The notes under the pieces were generated by a model. The model was not told the origin of the DNA. It did no database searches and saw only the letters and a list, made by a program, of their open reading frames with translations. Source: Synchiropus splendidus (Eukaryota > Chordata > Actinopteri > Syngnathiformes > Callionymidae). From it: 64,000 nt of DNA. Made by a program: the position numbers and the translations under genes. This document shows, one piece after another, positions 35,281-47,747 of this stretch. The stretch spans positions 10,499,501 through 10,563,500 of the forward strand of contig NC_071345.1 in the NCBI RefSeq assembly GCF_027744825.2, read 5' to 3'. Position 1 is the first letter of the stretch; each line of letters starts with the position of its first letter.

Positions 35281-38200
35281 AGTGTTATGTTATGTTTAAG
35301 TTATTACTGCATTTGAAAGTTATTCTTCAGATAGTTGCATCTGTCCACTGACCTTTTTCAACCAGTCCAAAGCCCACTGAAGTGGCCCCTGCTGTCAGCG
35401 TCCATCATGTGCAAACACCCGGTGACTCCTCCGCCTCATGATGTCCAGCGTCCAGCGTGATGTCAGCGGGGTTTCCTCAGCGCGCTGTGAGGTCCAGGCT
35501 TCACGGCTGCCAGGTGATCAATACGTCCACCTGTGGTGAGTCCGCTGGAAACAATGCGGTGACTGAAAAGTGAGGAACAGGAACAGAACATAAATGATTT
35601 GATGGAGTAAAAGTACTGTGTGCTTCTAATAAGGGATGATGGTGGTGTAGTGCCCAGTCAGTCAGCTTCAGTAGAGTTTGGCGCAAGTGTCTCTGCGGCC
35701 CCTGATGCTTTGGCTCGCATCAACACAAAGCGAGGACCAGCAAGGAGCCCTCATGAATAAGAGCCAAATATCTGTTCTCCAGACTTCACACCGAAGGCTG
35801 TCTTGAGGCTGACGGAACTAGTTTCCTGCCCCTTTTAGGTTTTTTTCCTCCCTTTACTATAAGCCTGCTGGTCTGCACAGATTTGGAGCCTCCAGCCGCT
35901 GGTCCTGCTGCGTTTACCTTCATGCTGGACTCGCTCCTTCTCTCATGGATGCTTCCTCCAGCGTTCTTGAATTCACTCCCGTTCAATACATTCAACTACA
36001 GGCTTTTCTTTCTGATATTTTTGCACCTAAATCACATTTAAAATTCCAGTTGGAAAAGACGTAGAATGAAACAAATCAATATACAAACCAGATCAGATTA
36101 TTTTAGGTGCATTCATTATGAAGTAATGACCTATATATACCTATATTTTGATACATTTTATTTCATTCTGTATTTAGACATATATTTATTTTTATTGTGG
36201 CAGGATTTTAGACAGAAAATAATACTTATTCAGTACTTTTTCACTTTGTTTAATTAATGTTTTTTCTGAGTCTCTTGTAATCCTTTTTTTTTTTTTCCGT
36301 TTTTTTTTGTTTTTTATTTCAGCAAAAATTTTACTTGTGTGTTGGCACCTGTTTTCCTGGACTTTTACTGATTAAATCAAATATTTTAATATTTTATTTT
36401 AGATTTTGTATTTTAATATCTTGCTTTTTCATTTCATTATTCCCCAAAAAAGTTTTGTAGTAGCAATTTTATTTTGAAAACACAATTATAATAACAACAT
36501 GTATGTTGGACAACACTAAATACTCCTTTGGAAAGGGCTACATGTGGAGCGGGCTCAGCTACTCTGCCGCACACTGAGCAACAATAGCATATAAAAGACA
36601 AGGCAACACCACCTCTGGGAATCTTCTGTTTTGGGTTGAGCTCCACAAACAGAGCCGGAATGAACCACTCCCACAAACTCCGGTAAATGCCCCCTTTCAT
36701 GCAGCGCTCGTGACAATGCTTTGCCTTTTGGCTCAGCTCTTTCTATACCTGATAGATACAGAACTCCAGTGCGCTTGTGATCTTCGAAACAGGACATTAC
36801 AGGTCCGAACTCCTGAAGCTCATATTATTAAAATGAGAAAAAAAAAATTAACATGAAGTTCACAACTGAACTCAGAAGGGTCAAATGCAACTGAGGCATT
36901 TGACATAACCCTCATAGAAAGTATCGTCATATTATTGGCGTTTCAAACATCGTATAATCCAATGAGCTTCAGGGATTTGCTCAATTGTTTCTTTTTTCAT
37001 AAGCAGCTCTTAGTATGCAGACGCTCTGGATATTTTCTCTTGGCAGCCTGACTGAGTTTAATGAGTGACTGAATGAATAATGGATTCAGATCAGTGTCTT
37101 CTGGGTGAAGAGATCTTTGTAGGGCAAGGTGAATCTGTCATAACACGAGTTTGAGAAAAACACGGCGGGTAGCACAAGTCATGCATAATTGGTTGGAGAA
37201 TGAACTGAGTCACCACTTCTCTGAATGAAGCGGGGAAAGTTTTATCATTAAAAAAACACAACTTGGATGAGAAGTATCGCAGTTGTTGGATAAGGTTACA
37301 GAAGTGTCGTCCGACAACAAGTCAACTTCCTGAAGTGTCTGTTGTTTGACTGGGATGGAGGGCCGATGCTGCTTCTCCGTCAAGCTTTAGAAAAATTATT
37401 CAGAAATTAGGTCTTTTATTAATAAAAAAAGCAATTATTTCATTTAAAAAAATCTGCTCTGTCGAAGTGCTTCTCAGAAGAATCTGAGAATAACAACTTC
37501 CTCAGTGCCCAGCTGAGACCACTGTCAAGATAAGCAATAAAAAATGATAACAACAATGCGTCTGGGAATTTCATTTAAAATTCCAGCTCTCTTTATTACA
37601 AAAAAAAAAGTATTTTAAGGAGCGCAAACAAAAGCGTTCAGTTCTCAGCAGGACACGGAAGCTGCTGCTGCTGTCTGTCTTGACCTCACCTCCTTCCTCA
37701 GGAGATGAAACAAACAGCTCACACACACACAGTTGAACCTGACAGCAGCCAACTATTATAAGCAATAGCTATTATTAAAAAACAGATGCTCTTCATTTTT
37801 CAGCTTCCGAATGAGACACTTTCCATCACTCGGTATTCCGGGAGGCAGAGGACTTAATGAACGCGTCACATGACCTGGCCCCATCACACAGCTCTGTCAT
37901 GTTCCCAAAGCTGCTGCACGGCCCACACTGTCTCTGTTAAGACGCACATTTGGAACTCCACTGCGCCGCTTCCCCGCCGAGCCGCAAGTGGATTATAAAT
38001 CAGCGCCGATTCGCCAGCTGTTGGTGTCACTCGGTGAGAGTTCCACATTCGTCAAATCTCGCCACCGAAACTATTTATTATGCCTCCGTTGATTGACGGG
38101 AAAGGCGCCAGGCGTGGGCTCCGGGATTCAGAGGAGGATGTGTCGCGGGTTTTTTTTTTTGGTGGCGGTGAGAAGTGGGCGACTTAAGTGTTGCGGGAAA

Positions 38201-39184
38201 GATGCTGCCTTTTGCGTCGCCTCGGTCATTGGAGTGTTCCAGCTGATCCTCTGTTGCAGTTAGCCTCTTGTGGTGAGCGACGGGACGCCATCTGCCAACA
38301 CAACCAACATCCTGTCTCTCTGCCTGGCTACTGTCCACTGTCTCTCACTTCTGTCTTCAAATATCTCGGTGTTTACATCACACCGGTGCCTATCTCTCAC
38401 CTCCAGTTCTCTACCTCAGACTACAGCTCCAGCCACAATAAACCTGATACAGCTCTCCTTCAGCGTGGCAAGCTAGCGTAGCATGGCGTATTCTAATGTT
38501 CTCATTAGCGTTGGTAATGGAGAACTGCTGAGCCTTAATAGACTTGCAACACCGACTTTGCCCATGAGAGCCAGTAGATATTTGGTAAACAATAGATAAT
38601 TAGGATAATATATGGGAATTAGGCACGCTCCGCTGTAAAAGACGCGAGCTGCGGATTAGCAAGGATGTTGATCATTAATATATAATCGCCACGCTGACTG
38701 CCGGTGGAGTGAATTCAGTGTTTTTTTCACAACATCAGAGAGTGTTGTTTGGTTGTGTCCCCCACTGAGATGACGTTTGGCAAGTCACTCAAACACAGGA
38801 GTCTTTTAAGACGTGAATAAAAGCCGGTTATTGTTGACCGCGTCGCTCGTGAACCGTGACTCCTCCAAGCTTTGCCTCTTTCGAAAAAAGAAAATCACTT
38901 TGAATGGCTGGATATTTAGAGCTGCCGCGTATGGACGCTGATGGATGTGCTTGGCCGTGCCAAAGGTGCTCTATAGACCCTGAATCTATCCAGAGTTTGG
39001 CAAACGGACAGGACGGCAGAAACGGCTCTATTCCAAAGTCAGTCGAAGGTATTGATTAAGTGCTGCACTCTGGAGTGAAAGTGTGTCTGGGAACTAGTGC
39101 AGGTGCGTAAGGGAAGAGCATATATTGAGTTTCCATAGCTCCGCTCTAAATTGTATTTCACTTTTTAAGTGTTATACTGACTAA

Positions 39185-39285
39185 GTTAGGGAGATCAGAT
39201 GGACATGTGGTGAGAAGAGACGGGAAGGATGTTAGCGATGGAGGCCAAAGGAGAGCAAAGCCGATGACAAAGAAAGACAAAGACT
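39185..39285 (+). repeat. Possible LINE ORF2 C-terminal fragment
   Basis: One frame reads RSDGHVVRRDGKDV, close to the WxGHVxRRD motif at the end of reverse transcriptase ORFs of many LINEs. Only about 30 codons remain. Confidence 0.35.
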
Positions 39286-39316
39286 TCCTATATTGCGACA
39301 CATTTAAACACATTTA

Positions 39317-40545
39317 CCATATTTTCCGGACAATAAGCCGCAACGTTTTTCTCGTGGTCTGAACCCTGCGGCTTATATTACAAGGGATGCTCCAATCGAT
39401 CGGCCACCAATTATGAAAGGCTGATCTCTGCAGGATCGGCGAATGCTGATCACTGCCTGTCATTGCCGATCACAAAATACGATCACATGTGACAGCCGGC
39501 GCTCTGATGAAGCACCGTCCGCGGTTTGTGTTACGTCCGCTCCTCCTTCCCTCCCTGCCGACTCGCCGCTCGCTTGGCAAAGGCGTGTCTAATGCGGAGT
39601 TTTTTTTTCAGTCCGTCATGTAAAGTTTGCATCCTGCAGCACATGCACGTTGAAAGACGTCAACACCATGAATTCAATACGATAACTCCAGCACTTGACG
39701 GAGCACAGAGAGTTTTCGTGCACATGAAGGTAAAACTGCAGGAACCAGCGGTCACTCGCATTATTTAACTGCGCCAGATGACCAGCATTTCTCAGGTGTC
39801 GTTTTAAGACGGAATCAACCACGACCGAACCCGCTGCTGTTTTGCGTGTGTCAGACGCAGCGTTCTTTGGCCACCTGAATATGAAACTGAAAATTGCAAA
39901 CGTCCAGAGTGGGAACTTTCATGAAATAGGTTGAAGACAGCTGCTTCCGCTGAATGCTCTCCCTGTCTCTCGGAGGATCCCTAGTTTTTACACTCTAAAG
40001 CAGGCCTGGCCAACCCGTGGCTCCCGAGCCACATGCGGCTCTTTTCCCAGTTTCATGCGGCTCTTCACCAAACTTTGTCATTCCCTAAACTAAATGTACG
40101 GCATGTGTTTCACCTGTTATTCATTGTCCTCACATATTTGTAGGATGTAACAATGTGGCTCTTAGCCTCTGACTGGTTGGCCACCCCTGGTCTAAAGAGT
40201 GTCACGCTGGCAAAAATATTGAGCCTCATTACGTCCAACAGATGACATCACGGGCATTTTATTTACCTTCAAAGTGCTCAAATTGTGCTGTTTTCGCCCA
40301 CGTGTTGGCAGCTCTGCGAAAAGAGACGATCTACTGGGGGGTGAAAACAGCGCTTTTTGCAGACTTTAAATGTAAATAAGATGTGAGGAGTTCATGATTC
40401 AAGTTCAGAACACTGCCGAGATTGTTTCATGAGTCAGTCTTCATGCTGGATCCCGTTTTCAAAACTAGAACTAGAGAGAAAAAGATGTTCCTTTTTCGTG
40501 GGCGCGTCTAATATTCCGGCGCGCTCTATAGTCTGGAAGATACGG
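39317..40545. mobile_element. Tc/mariner-like element with TA target site, interrupted by a hAT MITE
   Basis: The left end is CCATATTTTCCGGACAATAA. The right end, reverse-complemented, is CCGTATCTTCCAGACTATAG. Both are flanked by TA (39315-39316 and 40546-40547). The termini match in about 15 of 20 positions. The 1.2-kb interior has no intact transposase and is split by the insertion at 40001-40189. A hAT-like GGGATGCTCCAATCGATCGG phrase near 39385 may mark another nested relic. Confidence 0.65.
40001..40189. mobile_element. hAT-type MITE, 189 bp, nested
   Basis: The left end is CAGGCCTGGCCAACC and the right end, reverse-complemented, is CAGGGGTGGCCAACC. The flanking octamers CTCTAAAG and GTCTAAAG differ at one base. 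It lies inside the TA-flanked element, so it inserted later. Confidence 0.8.
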
Positions 40546-41366
40546 TAAATTCCTCATAAGAGGTGACAGTTACCCAATTAAAGACATCACCCAGCGGGAA
40601 AACTAGAAACCCAATGAAATGGTATCTCACAAACTGACACCTTTTAATGAAGTCGGACGACTAACAACGGCTTGGTGACATCTTATTAACGATCATTGTG
40701 GCTCATCAAAACGTGCGGCTGCCGCTAACACTTCCTCATCGTGGAGCAGCAGATGTAATTAAGGACAAACGTCTTGTTTACATCCCTGCAAACGCGCGGA
40801 GGAGCCCCTCCTGCGGGTGTTATTTATACAGCTGAAGTAGGCCAGACTGTGCTCATGATCAAGGCTATGTTAATGTTGTTCATGGTACATGGCGACACCA
40901 GAAATAGAGTGTGGAGCAGCCCTCCCTTGGGTGAGACCACTGAAATGCAGCATGACTGACATGTCGTCTGAGAGCAGAAGTCTGCTTGGTGTTACCCCTC
41001 CGTTCTCCTGCTATTATATTTTGGTTGGTTATGGAATCCTCCCACGGGCTCATAGCACGTTGTTTTCCCTCGAATTATGCCGCCCGCCTGCCCACCTTCT
41101 CTTCAGCCCATCATTTACATACATCATGAGCCATGAAAATGGTCTGTTTTTCAGCTTATTCCAGCAACCCCTCCATTCCGCTCAGCATCATTACATGCCT
41201 TACTTGACTTGACCCAATAAGTTTCAGCAGAACATTGGAAAAGTTATTTTCCATGCCTCAATTTTCTACTTTAATCCACCTACACACTCTGTCAGTTTAA
41301 TAGTGTGAGATGGAAGCAATGTTTCTGCTTAACCTTGAGCTCAACTGCCTATTGAGTGGTCAGATC

Positions 41367-41533
41367 AGCGGGTGAGGCTTCATGAAACAGTGTCCTCACT
41401 CTCAATACCCACTAGATGGCGCTCTCTGCTCTAAAATCTTTGGCTTCAAACAAAGATGACACATAATTTTAAACCAAGCACCGGCCCTTGAAAATGTTGC
41501 CACTGTTTCATGAAGCCTCATCAGCCCATCACT
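41367..41533. mobile_element. Hairpin element, family H, copy 7
   Basis: The left arm has GGTGAGGCTTCATGAAACAG and core CCACTAGATGGCGC (41409-41422). The right arm keeps CACTGTTTCATGAAGCCTC but its core is eroded. Confidence 0.7.
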
Positions 41534-41654
41534 GGAGAACAGTTGATTGTTGGGTGGTTATAATAACAACAAAGAAATGACATGAGCGCTAAAACTGAGA
41601 TTGAAGTTTTTAGTCTTGTTCCTCTCTAAATGAAGTCATAAATAAACATACCGA

Positions 41655-41813
41655 TAGTGATGGGCTGGTGAGGCTTCATGAAACATTTTCAGAGCTCAGA
41701 AGGTGGCGCTGTTGGTTTAAAAATGATGTGAGCATTCACTGAAGTAGTCGTTTGAAATATGGTGCCATCACCATTTTTACTGACACTGTTGAAGCCTCAC
41801 CAACACATCACTA
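41655..41813. mobile_element. Hairpin element, family H, copy 8
   Basis: TAGTGATGGGCTGGTGAGGC at the left mirrors GCCTCACCAACACATCACTA at the right, giving the clearest view of the termini. The cores are partly lost (AGGTGGCGC on the left only). It lies 120 bp after copy 7. Confidence 0.65.
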
Positions 41814-42493
41814 CATTGGTTGTATTGTTGGTTTTTTTTTTTTTTTTTTTTACTCGCATTTATCTGTCCATCTGCTGGCAAAATAACAGGAAAAGTTATG
41901 CACAAGTTTAAAGAAATATGATCATGGGACGAGGATCAGATGATTGGATTTTGGTGGTGTTCCAGAAACCCCCCTGGCTCCGCGCAAACATTGCCAGTCG
42001 GTACCAAATGTGTCCAACTGTGGAATGTGTCTGGGCTGCTGCCAATTGATGACCACACATCGAGAACATACTCTATGAAAGCCACATGTTTGTTGTTGAA
42101 CCAGAAAGTAGAACGGAAAGAAGCTTTTGTTTGCTGATAATTGGAAGTACATTTGAAATTCTGTTCACTCATTATTGTATAAAAAATCCAATCATAAATG
42201 CAGGATATGATGTCATCACTTCTAGGCAATATAATATATATACTGGTACCTACACTGTCATGACTGAAACTGAAGCGCGAGCTGAATAGACCTTGTTTCT
42301 ACTGGGTTGTGCAAGTGAGTTCTGCAGTTTCTACCACCACCTGCTGTCACATTGACGGTGACTGTAAGTGATGTCATTGATATTTCAAATGCTCAAAAAT
42401 ATACCCGTTCATAATATTTATTTAGAACACAGCGAGTTAGCATAAAAAATGTAAAAAACTAGAAACCAAAACAGTTAAAATCATTTTGTCTGT

Positions 42494-42710
42494 AGTGATG
42501 GGTAGAGGTATCATGAAACAGTATTGCTGGGTTGATGAAACAGTGTCCTCATTTTCAGAGGCCACTAGATGGCGTTCTTGGTTTAGGATGGTTTTATTGA
42601 ATTAGTTGTTGAAATCCAAACATTTCACGGCAGACAGCGCCATCTGGTGGCCTCTGAAAGTCAGAACACTGTTTCGTCAATACTGTGCCATGAAACCTCA
42701 TCTACCCATC
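42494..42710. mobile_element. Hairpin element, family H, copy 9 (both CTCF-like cores)
   Basis: CCACTAGATGGCGT at 42562-42575 faces GCGCCATCTGGTGG at 42637-42650. The left end has a duplicated terminal motif, as in copy 4, and the right end closes with CCTCATCTACCCATC. Confidence 0.75.
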
Positions 42711-43685
42711 AGATCTTTTCAGTCATGACCACAGGGAAGAAGAAGCCAATACAGCCAATGTTTATACTGCAACTCAATAAAAATATTATGAATATATTGG
42801 TGCTCAAGAGTCGATTAAATTCCCAAATCATTTATTTTCCGGTCGCTAATCCTTCAGTAACTCTTTAGAAGCAATTCATTTCACTAGCATTTGGCAGCTT
42901 GTTTGTGCAAAAATTCACATTCCACTCAGCGCCGCTTCATGATGAGTGCGACTCCCCTCCATCTGGACCCCCCAAAAAATCTGAACACACATTCACTGTT
43001 AGCTTTTCTTTCTTTGTTTTTTCAAAAATCCACCCATACACAAACATTGACGTGCGTTTTATCCAAACAGAAACATGAATGCTTGTTTAGTCCATGGATT
43101 TGTCATCTTTTCCTTTGTTTTTATGATCATTTTTTTTCATTGAGGACAGATTATGTACATAGAAATGTCTTAAGTGAGTGGCAGCTGGAAAAAAGCATAA
43201 CAGTACGTGGGACAAATAAGACACAGCATGAGTTGATGTGACGGAAGCAGAATTTAAGGGACAGCTCTGACCACACGATCTGTTTTTGTGCTTGAAACGG
43301 AATAGTTCTCGCAGCAACAAGATGCATGCACAGACAGCGTGAGTTCTGCCACAAGGAGGGAGACCTGTTACAGCATGGAGTGTTTTAGAACACGGTTCAG
43401 TGGAAGAGTTTCACAATCATTTCCACATACACAACAAAGGCCTCATGAGCTGTGATGCCGTGCCACTTTTATCTTGAAATTGGAAAGGAAGAATCAACTG
43501 GAAGCCTCGCGATGACAAACTCAAAATTCATATATCAGGATTATTCATTTTTAACATTAAACATATGTGGTGTACTGCATACAAAATAAAATTTAAAAAA
43601 AGTATGTGTATCTTCTACTCACATTTTGCTTAATAATTTTCTGTGGACAAGGGGGAATGTACTGTCATTGAAAGCTCAAATAAAT

Positions 43686-43687
<2 letters not shown>

Positions 43688-43777
<90 letters not shown>
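43688..43777. repeat. Compound (TA)n(GA)n microsatellite
   Basis: About 55 bases of TA followed by about 34 of GA, without interruption. Confidence 0.97.
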
Positions 43778-43779
<2 letters not shown>

Positions 43780-45078
43780 ATTCTCATTTTCCCTATAATT
43801 TAATATAATTGTTAACTGGGGAAAAATAAAAACAAATAAATAATGATATTTAAAAAATAATATAATAATACAATATAACGATACAGTAATATATACATAT
43901 ATTTTTCTTTTTTCCCCGAACACATGTAAACCACCCAAAATTATTCTTATTATGAATCACATTGTTTCAAATAATGTTCAATAAGTAGAAAACAAACAAA
44001 CAAACATCAATAACCTTTTTTTCTCCTTACTTGTGTCTGAACTGGACTCATCTTAACTTCCAGCATTTTGAAAGCATCATATATTCATTAATGCAGACCT
44101 CAATTTCTCATAAACAAGGAACAGAAAGTAATCATACCAATGAGCAAATGATACGCAACAATGAATGAAAAGTGAAAGTCATTCTTTTCTTTGCTTTAAT
44201 GAAAATAATGGAACACAAAAGAAATCCAAAGTTGAGCTCTTTCTTTTCCAATTTGAAAATAAAAATCGGCTGCAATGCGCGTGGACGGTCATAAAACAAC
44301 AGCACACATATTTGATATCATGTCTTCAGATGTTGCACCACACTTTCACATCTGACACCTCTTGCACGGAACGGTTAGTGGTTATTGCTGGTTCGAAACA
44401 GAAAATAAACACAAATAAACATTCATATCGAGAAGAGATCTTCCATATTACGGCAGGGGTGGTGGGGGGTCTCTCTGTGCAGGCTTTTTATATCGCACAT
44501 TTGCATCCAGTCACTGCATGAGTAGAGGAACCAGTGGCAGAATATTGGAACGCAGGCTTGCCTCCCACTGTTTGTGCTGTGAGGGGGGGGGGTGGCGGGA
44601 TAATTGTGCCATCGGGGTTTAGCACTCCCCACGTCTGGGGCCCGGGAGCAGTGCTCAGTGGCGAGGTTGTCCTTGAAGAGGATTCCTGTCAGAGGCGGGT
44701 TTGAGCGTGATTTATGGGCTCCGTCAGCGGCTGGCAGGAGGGACAGGTGCAGCCGGAGCCCCCTCACTTAGCGCGCCACAGGTAACAGCTAATTAGATGT
44801 TTATCTCCCTCTTTGGCCGGAGCAGAGTCACGTCCGGCCGTCGACACCGATCCGCATCATTTATCTCTCCACGCAAAGAAAGCAAGGGAAGTCAAATGAA
44901 GAAACAACAAGCAATGACAAGCAATGTTCACTCTTCCATACGGGTTGTGCGGAGTTATCAATCTCAATTCTGACTTTACAGACCAGAGTTCATCTAGTGA
45001 CTCGGCTCACTAGTCATCTACCCACCTTCTATTCCCAAAAAACCCTGGGTCACTTTGTCACTGCCTGATCTGGTCCGC

Positions 45079-45791
45079 CTGCCTGATGCGGTCCGTCGGA
45101 TATTCCCGTACTCCATCCGGAAATTCGCATGTTTTACCGACAGACGTTTACTGTTAAGCGCACGCGTACATGGTTATATCGCGCAAAGGTGATGCCGTTT
45201 TTTTTTACCTATTAAAATAGTTTTTGTTACTTTAGAAATTGTGTGCTTTTTATTATTTGATATTCTATTTTTTTTTTTAAGCCAACAACATAAACAAACT
45301 CAAGTGCCGCACCACGGTGGACATAAACCTGGTTCAGGGGCAGAAGCGCTCACTCCTGCTCCTGTTAAATCTGGGTGAAACAAATGTTAGGAGAAATGTT
45401 TCCTACACAATAATGGTAATGTATTGGAAGCAAAAAGCTATACATTGCGCAGGTCAACTGTATTGGAGGAGCTTGAAATGTTTATTGATTCAATACTGCT
45501 GGATTTAAAAAAAACCAGAATATCTGATACTAACAAACAATTTCTAAATCTAGATTGTGACAACATGATGACGTGATGACGCTAAAAATGTGCGTACACG
45601 GTGAATACTGCGAACTAACGCATGCGTGTGAAAACCTATAATTTCCAGATTTTAATGTTAAATATAGTCTGTTTTAACAATTATTTAAAAAGAAAACCCA
45701 CAACTTTACGCGATATAAACGGTAAACATAATTCGTAGAACTTGCGCATGCCTGTTACTAACATCCGGTTCCGGCAGACCACATCCGGCAG
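45079..45791. mobile_element. Possible inverted-repeat transposon (about 0.7 kb)
   Basis: The left segment GCCTGATGCGGTCCGTCGGA resembles the reverse complement of the right end, GCCGGATGTGGTCTGCCGGA. Further in, GTTATATCGCGCAAAG on the left pairs with CTTTACGCGATATAAAC on the right. The arms are gapped, the target duplication is unclear and there is no coding frame. Confidence 0.4.
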
Positions 45792-46379
45792 TGACACCCT
45801 TCACCCAGATCAAATAGGGGAAGCTGCTTTTCTCATATCCCACGGCGGAGATTATGCAAACACTGGGATTGTTGATGAAAACTACGGGAGCTGAAATGGC
45901 TCAAACCATATGGCTCTGAGCCTCACACCTCCACACAGGAAGTCAAACCCACCCTTGCTGTTTAGCGCAGATGTGGGTGACAAAACGATTGACTTCATCT
46001 GCAATAAAAACAATAAAAATGATGTCCAGCGAAACCAAAAATTGGAGTGGTGACAAGGCACAGCCCAAAACAGTCGAAAATACACCCTGCGGGAAAAGAA
46101 AATGAACATTACTAACCGCCTGCTGGCTTGGATGAGACCATCGCTTGGACTGGTTAAAATGTTTTTAAAAAGCTCATCATGGCAAAATAGAGCACAGTAC
46201 TTGAAAAACTTTACATCATTTCTGTTGTTTTTTTTTCCAAAGTATTCAATGTTTGTGAGCTCTCGGAGTAAAGTACAAAACTGATGACTTTTTTTTTTTT
46301 TAAACCCACGAAACAGTTCAATATCATGATTTTTTTTCACACAAGGAATTACTATTCATAATTATTCAAATACGTATTA

Positions 46380-46411
46380 ACATCATCATCATTATCATCA
46401 TCATCGTCGTC
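46380..46411. repeat. CAT trinucleotide microsatellite
   Basis: CAT/ATC triplets with one interruption, grading into CGT. Confidence 0.85.
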
Positions 46412-47428
46412 TTCATCTGTAGTACTATTAACACCAAGAAAGTAAAACCTTGCAGACACTGTGGGTAGTTGGAAAGTTAGGGAGCGAGGGGGGAGGAGGG
46501 GGTGTGGACTCACGACAGGGACGTCTCTAACCGTTACATGCTATCAACAAGCAACAAAGAGGGTGAAGCAGAAAGTCTTGTTGTCGCTGGACAGTCTCTT
46601 GCTGCTTCAGAGGGGTGTTTTCCAGCACCGGGGCGTGACCTTTGTGCTGTCTGTATTTACACTGGGGGGAGGGCACACGAAAGGAAGAAGACAATACCAA
46701 TGCCAAAGTTGACAGAGTACGGTAAACAGAGGGAAGGTGGAAATAAAAGAAAAAAGAGGGAGGGGCTTCTCCTTGCTGATAGGAACCCACTCACTCCAAC
46801 CACACGAGGGGGTGAAGTCTGACTCAACCAGTCGCCCCGTCAAACATTTTGACATCATTCGCAGCAGGTACCCTGCTTTAAAACAAAGCCTGTGTTCTGT
46901 GTATGACGGATCAGCATGACCACCCAATGGACAAAAGGTCACACGATCACTGACATTACATCATAACTTCATACATATCCACCACGATAATGTGATTTCT
47001 GATGATCCAAATCCATAAGGCAAACGTTGTAGGTCAGTCCATGGAGTATATATTACATGAACACTAGTCCAGTTTGTAGCTGTTTTCCCATCGATCACCG
47101 ACACAATACTTACAGTACAGTTATATAGACATCTGTCCAGCGGTGGCAATAAAGAGAAGAAAATGTTGCAAAGGAGCGAGAGAGAGAGAGATAAAGAAGG
47201 AGGGGAGGGCGAGGATGAGGGGCCCTCAACGTTGACATCGAGCGCGCCGTGGTGTGTGGCTCGTGATGCGAGGAATCGATGGCTCCCGGATTAATGCATA
47301 TTCTTTTTGTTCACAGTGATGGGTTCGTAATTAAAGAATATCATTTCCTTCGGTAAAGGGGGCGAGGGAGGAAAGGGGAGTAAGGTGGGGGGGGGCTCGG
47401 AGGGACAATTCCAGTCGGTGCTTGATCT

Positions 47429-47526
47429 TTAAATCTTCTGCAGAAGTAGAGTAGAAAGGGAGATCCAGACGGCGACGTTCATTCCTGCACTTAGGCCACT
47501 CCCCCGACCCTGTAGCGCCCCGGGTC
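47429..47526 (-). CDS. iglon5: iglon5, last coding exon (C-terminal GPI-anchor signal)
   Basis: On the - strand an acceptor with a pyrimidine-rich tract (TCTTTGTCTCGCCGCAG) is followed by 98 nt that continue the phase left by the Ig3 exon. The joint gives Arg and then PGALQGRGSGLSAG, followed by MNVAVWISLSTLLLQKI and TAA (47429-47431). Human IGLON5 also follows its third Ig domain with an RPGS-type linker and a short hydrophobic tail, the signal for GPI attachment. The small-residue SGLSAG stretch is a likely cleavage and attachment region (inference). A longer - strand frame over the same bases is in another phase and is a shadow. Confidence 0.82.
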
Positions 47527-47747
47527 CTGCGGCGAGACAAAGAATAAATGGAACCACAACACACCCAGTGAAAGAGAAAACATCATCAAATGTATTATTT
47601 TCTACGCCAAATGGAGCAGTTTTAATATAACACAGACCGAAACTGACACAATGGTATTGATCACTGTTGCCCCCTGCAGTTGTGGAGTAGGTACAGCAAG
47701 ATCATGCGCACCATTAGTCTCAATATGGGCCAACAGGCTGCTTATTG

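Larger units (their letters stand above)
29900..47428. other. Non-coding interval between the fatty acid receptor and iglon5
   Basis: No conserved gene is recognised. The interval contains transposon relics (listed separately), poly-T runs near 31226 and 41833, and AT-rich unique DNA. The + frame at 32596-33153 (185 codons) has no recognisable domain. Blocks near 37850-38080 and 44760-44880 look unique and contain TAATTA, TTTAT and GATA-type words, and could be conserved regulatory DNA. The part next to 47429 should include the iglon5 3' UTR, but I found no clear AATAAA on the - strand. Confidence 0.5.

Noticed and set aside
36440..36830. Possible LTR or retroelement fragment on the - strand (TATAAA-like word and short frames)
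   Set aside because: No reverse transcriptase, primer-binding site or paired long terminal repeat was found.
47331..47564. 77-codon - strand frame over the iglon5 last exon
   Set aside because: It is in a different phase from the spliced iglon5 exon. Its codons do not match any IgLON C-terminus.
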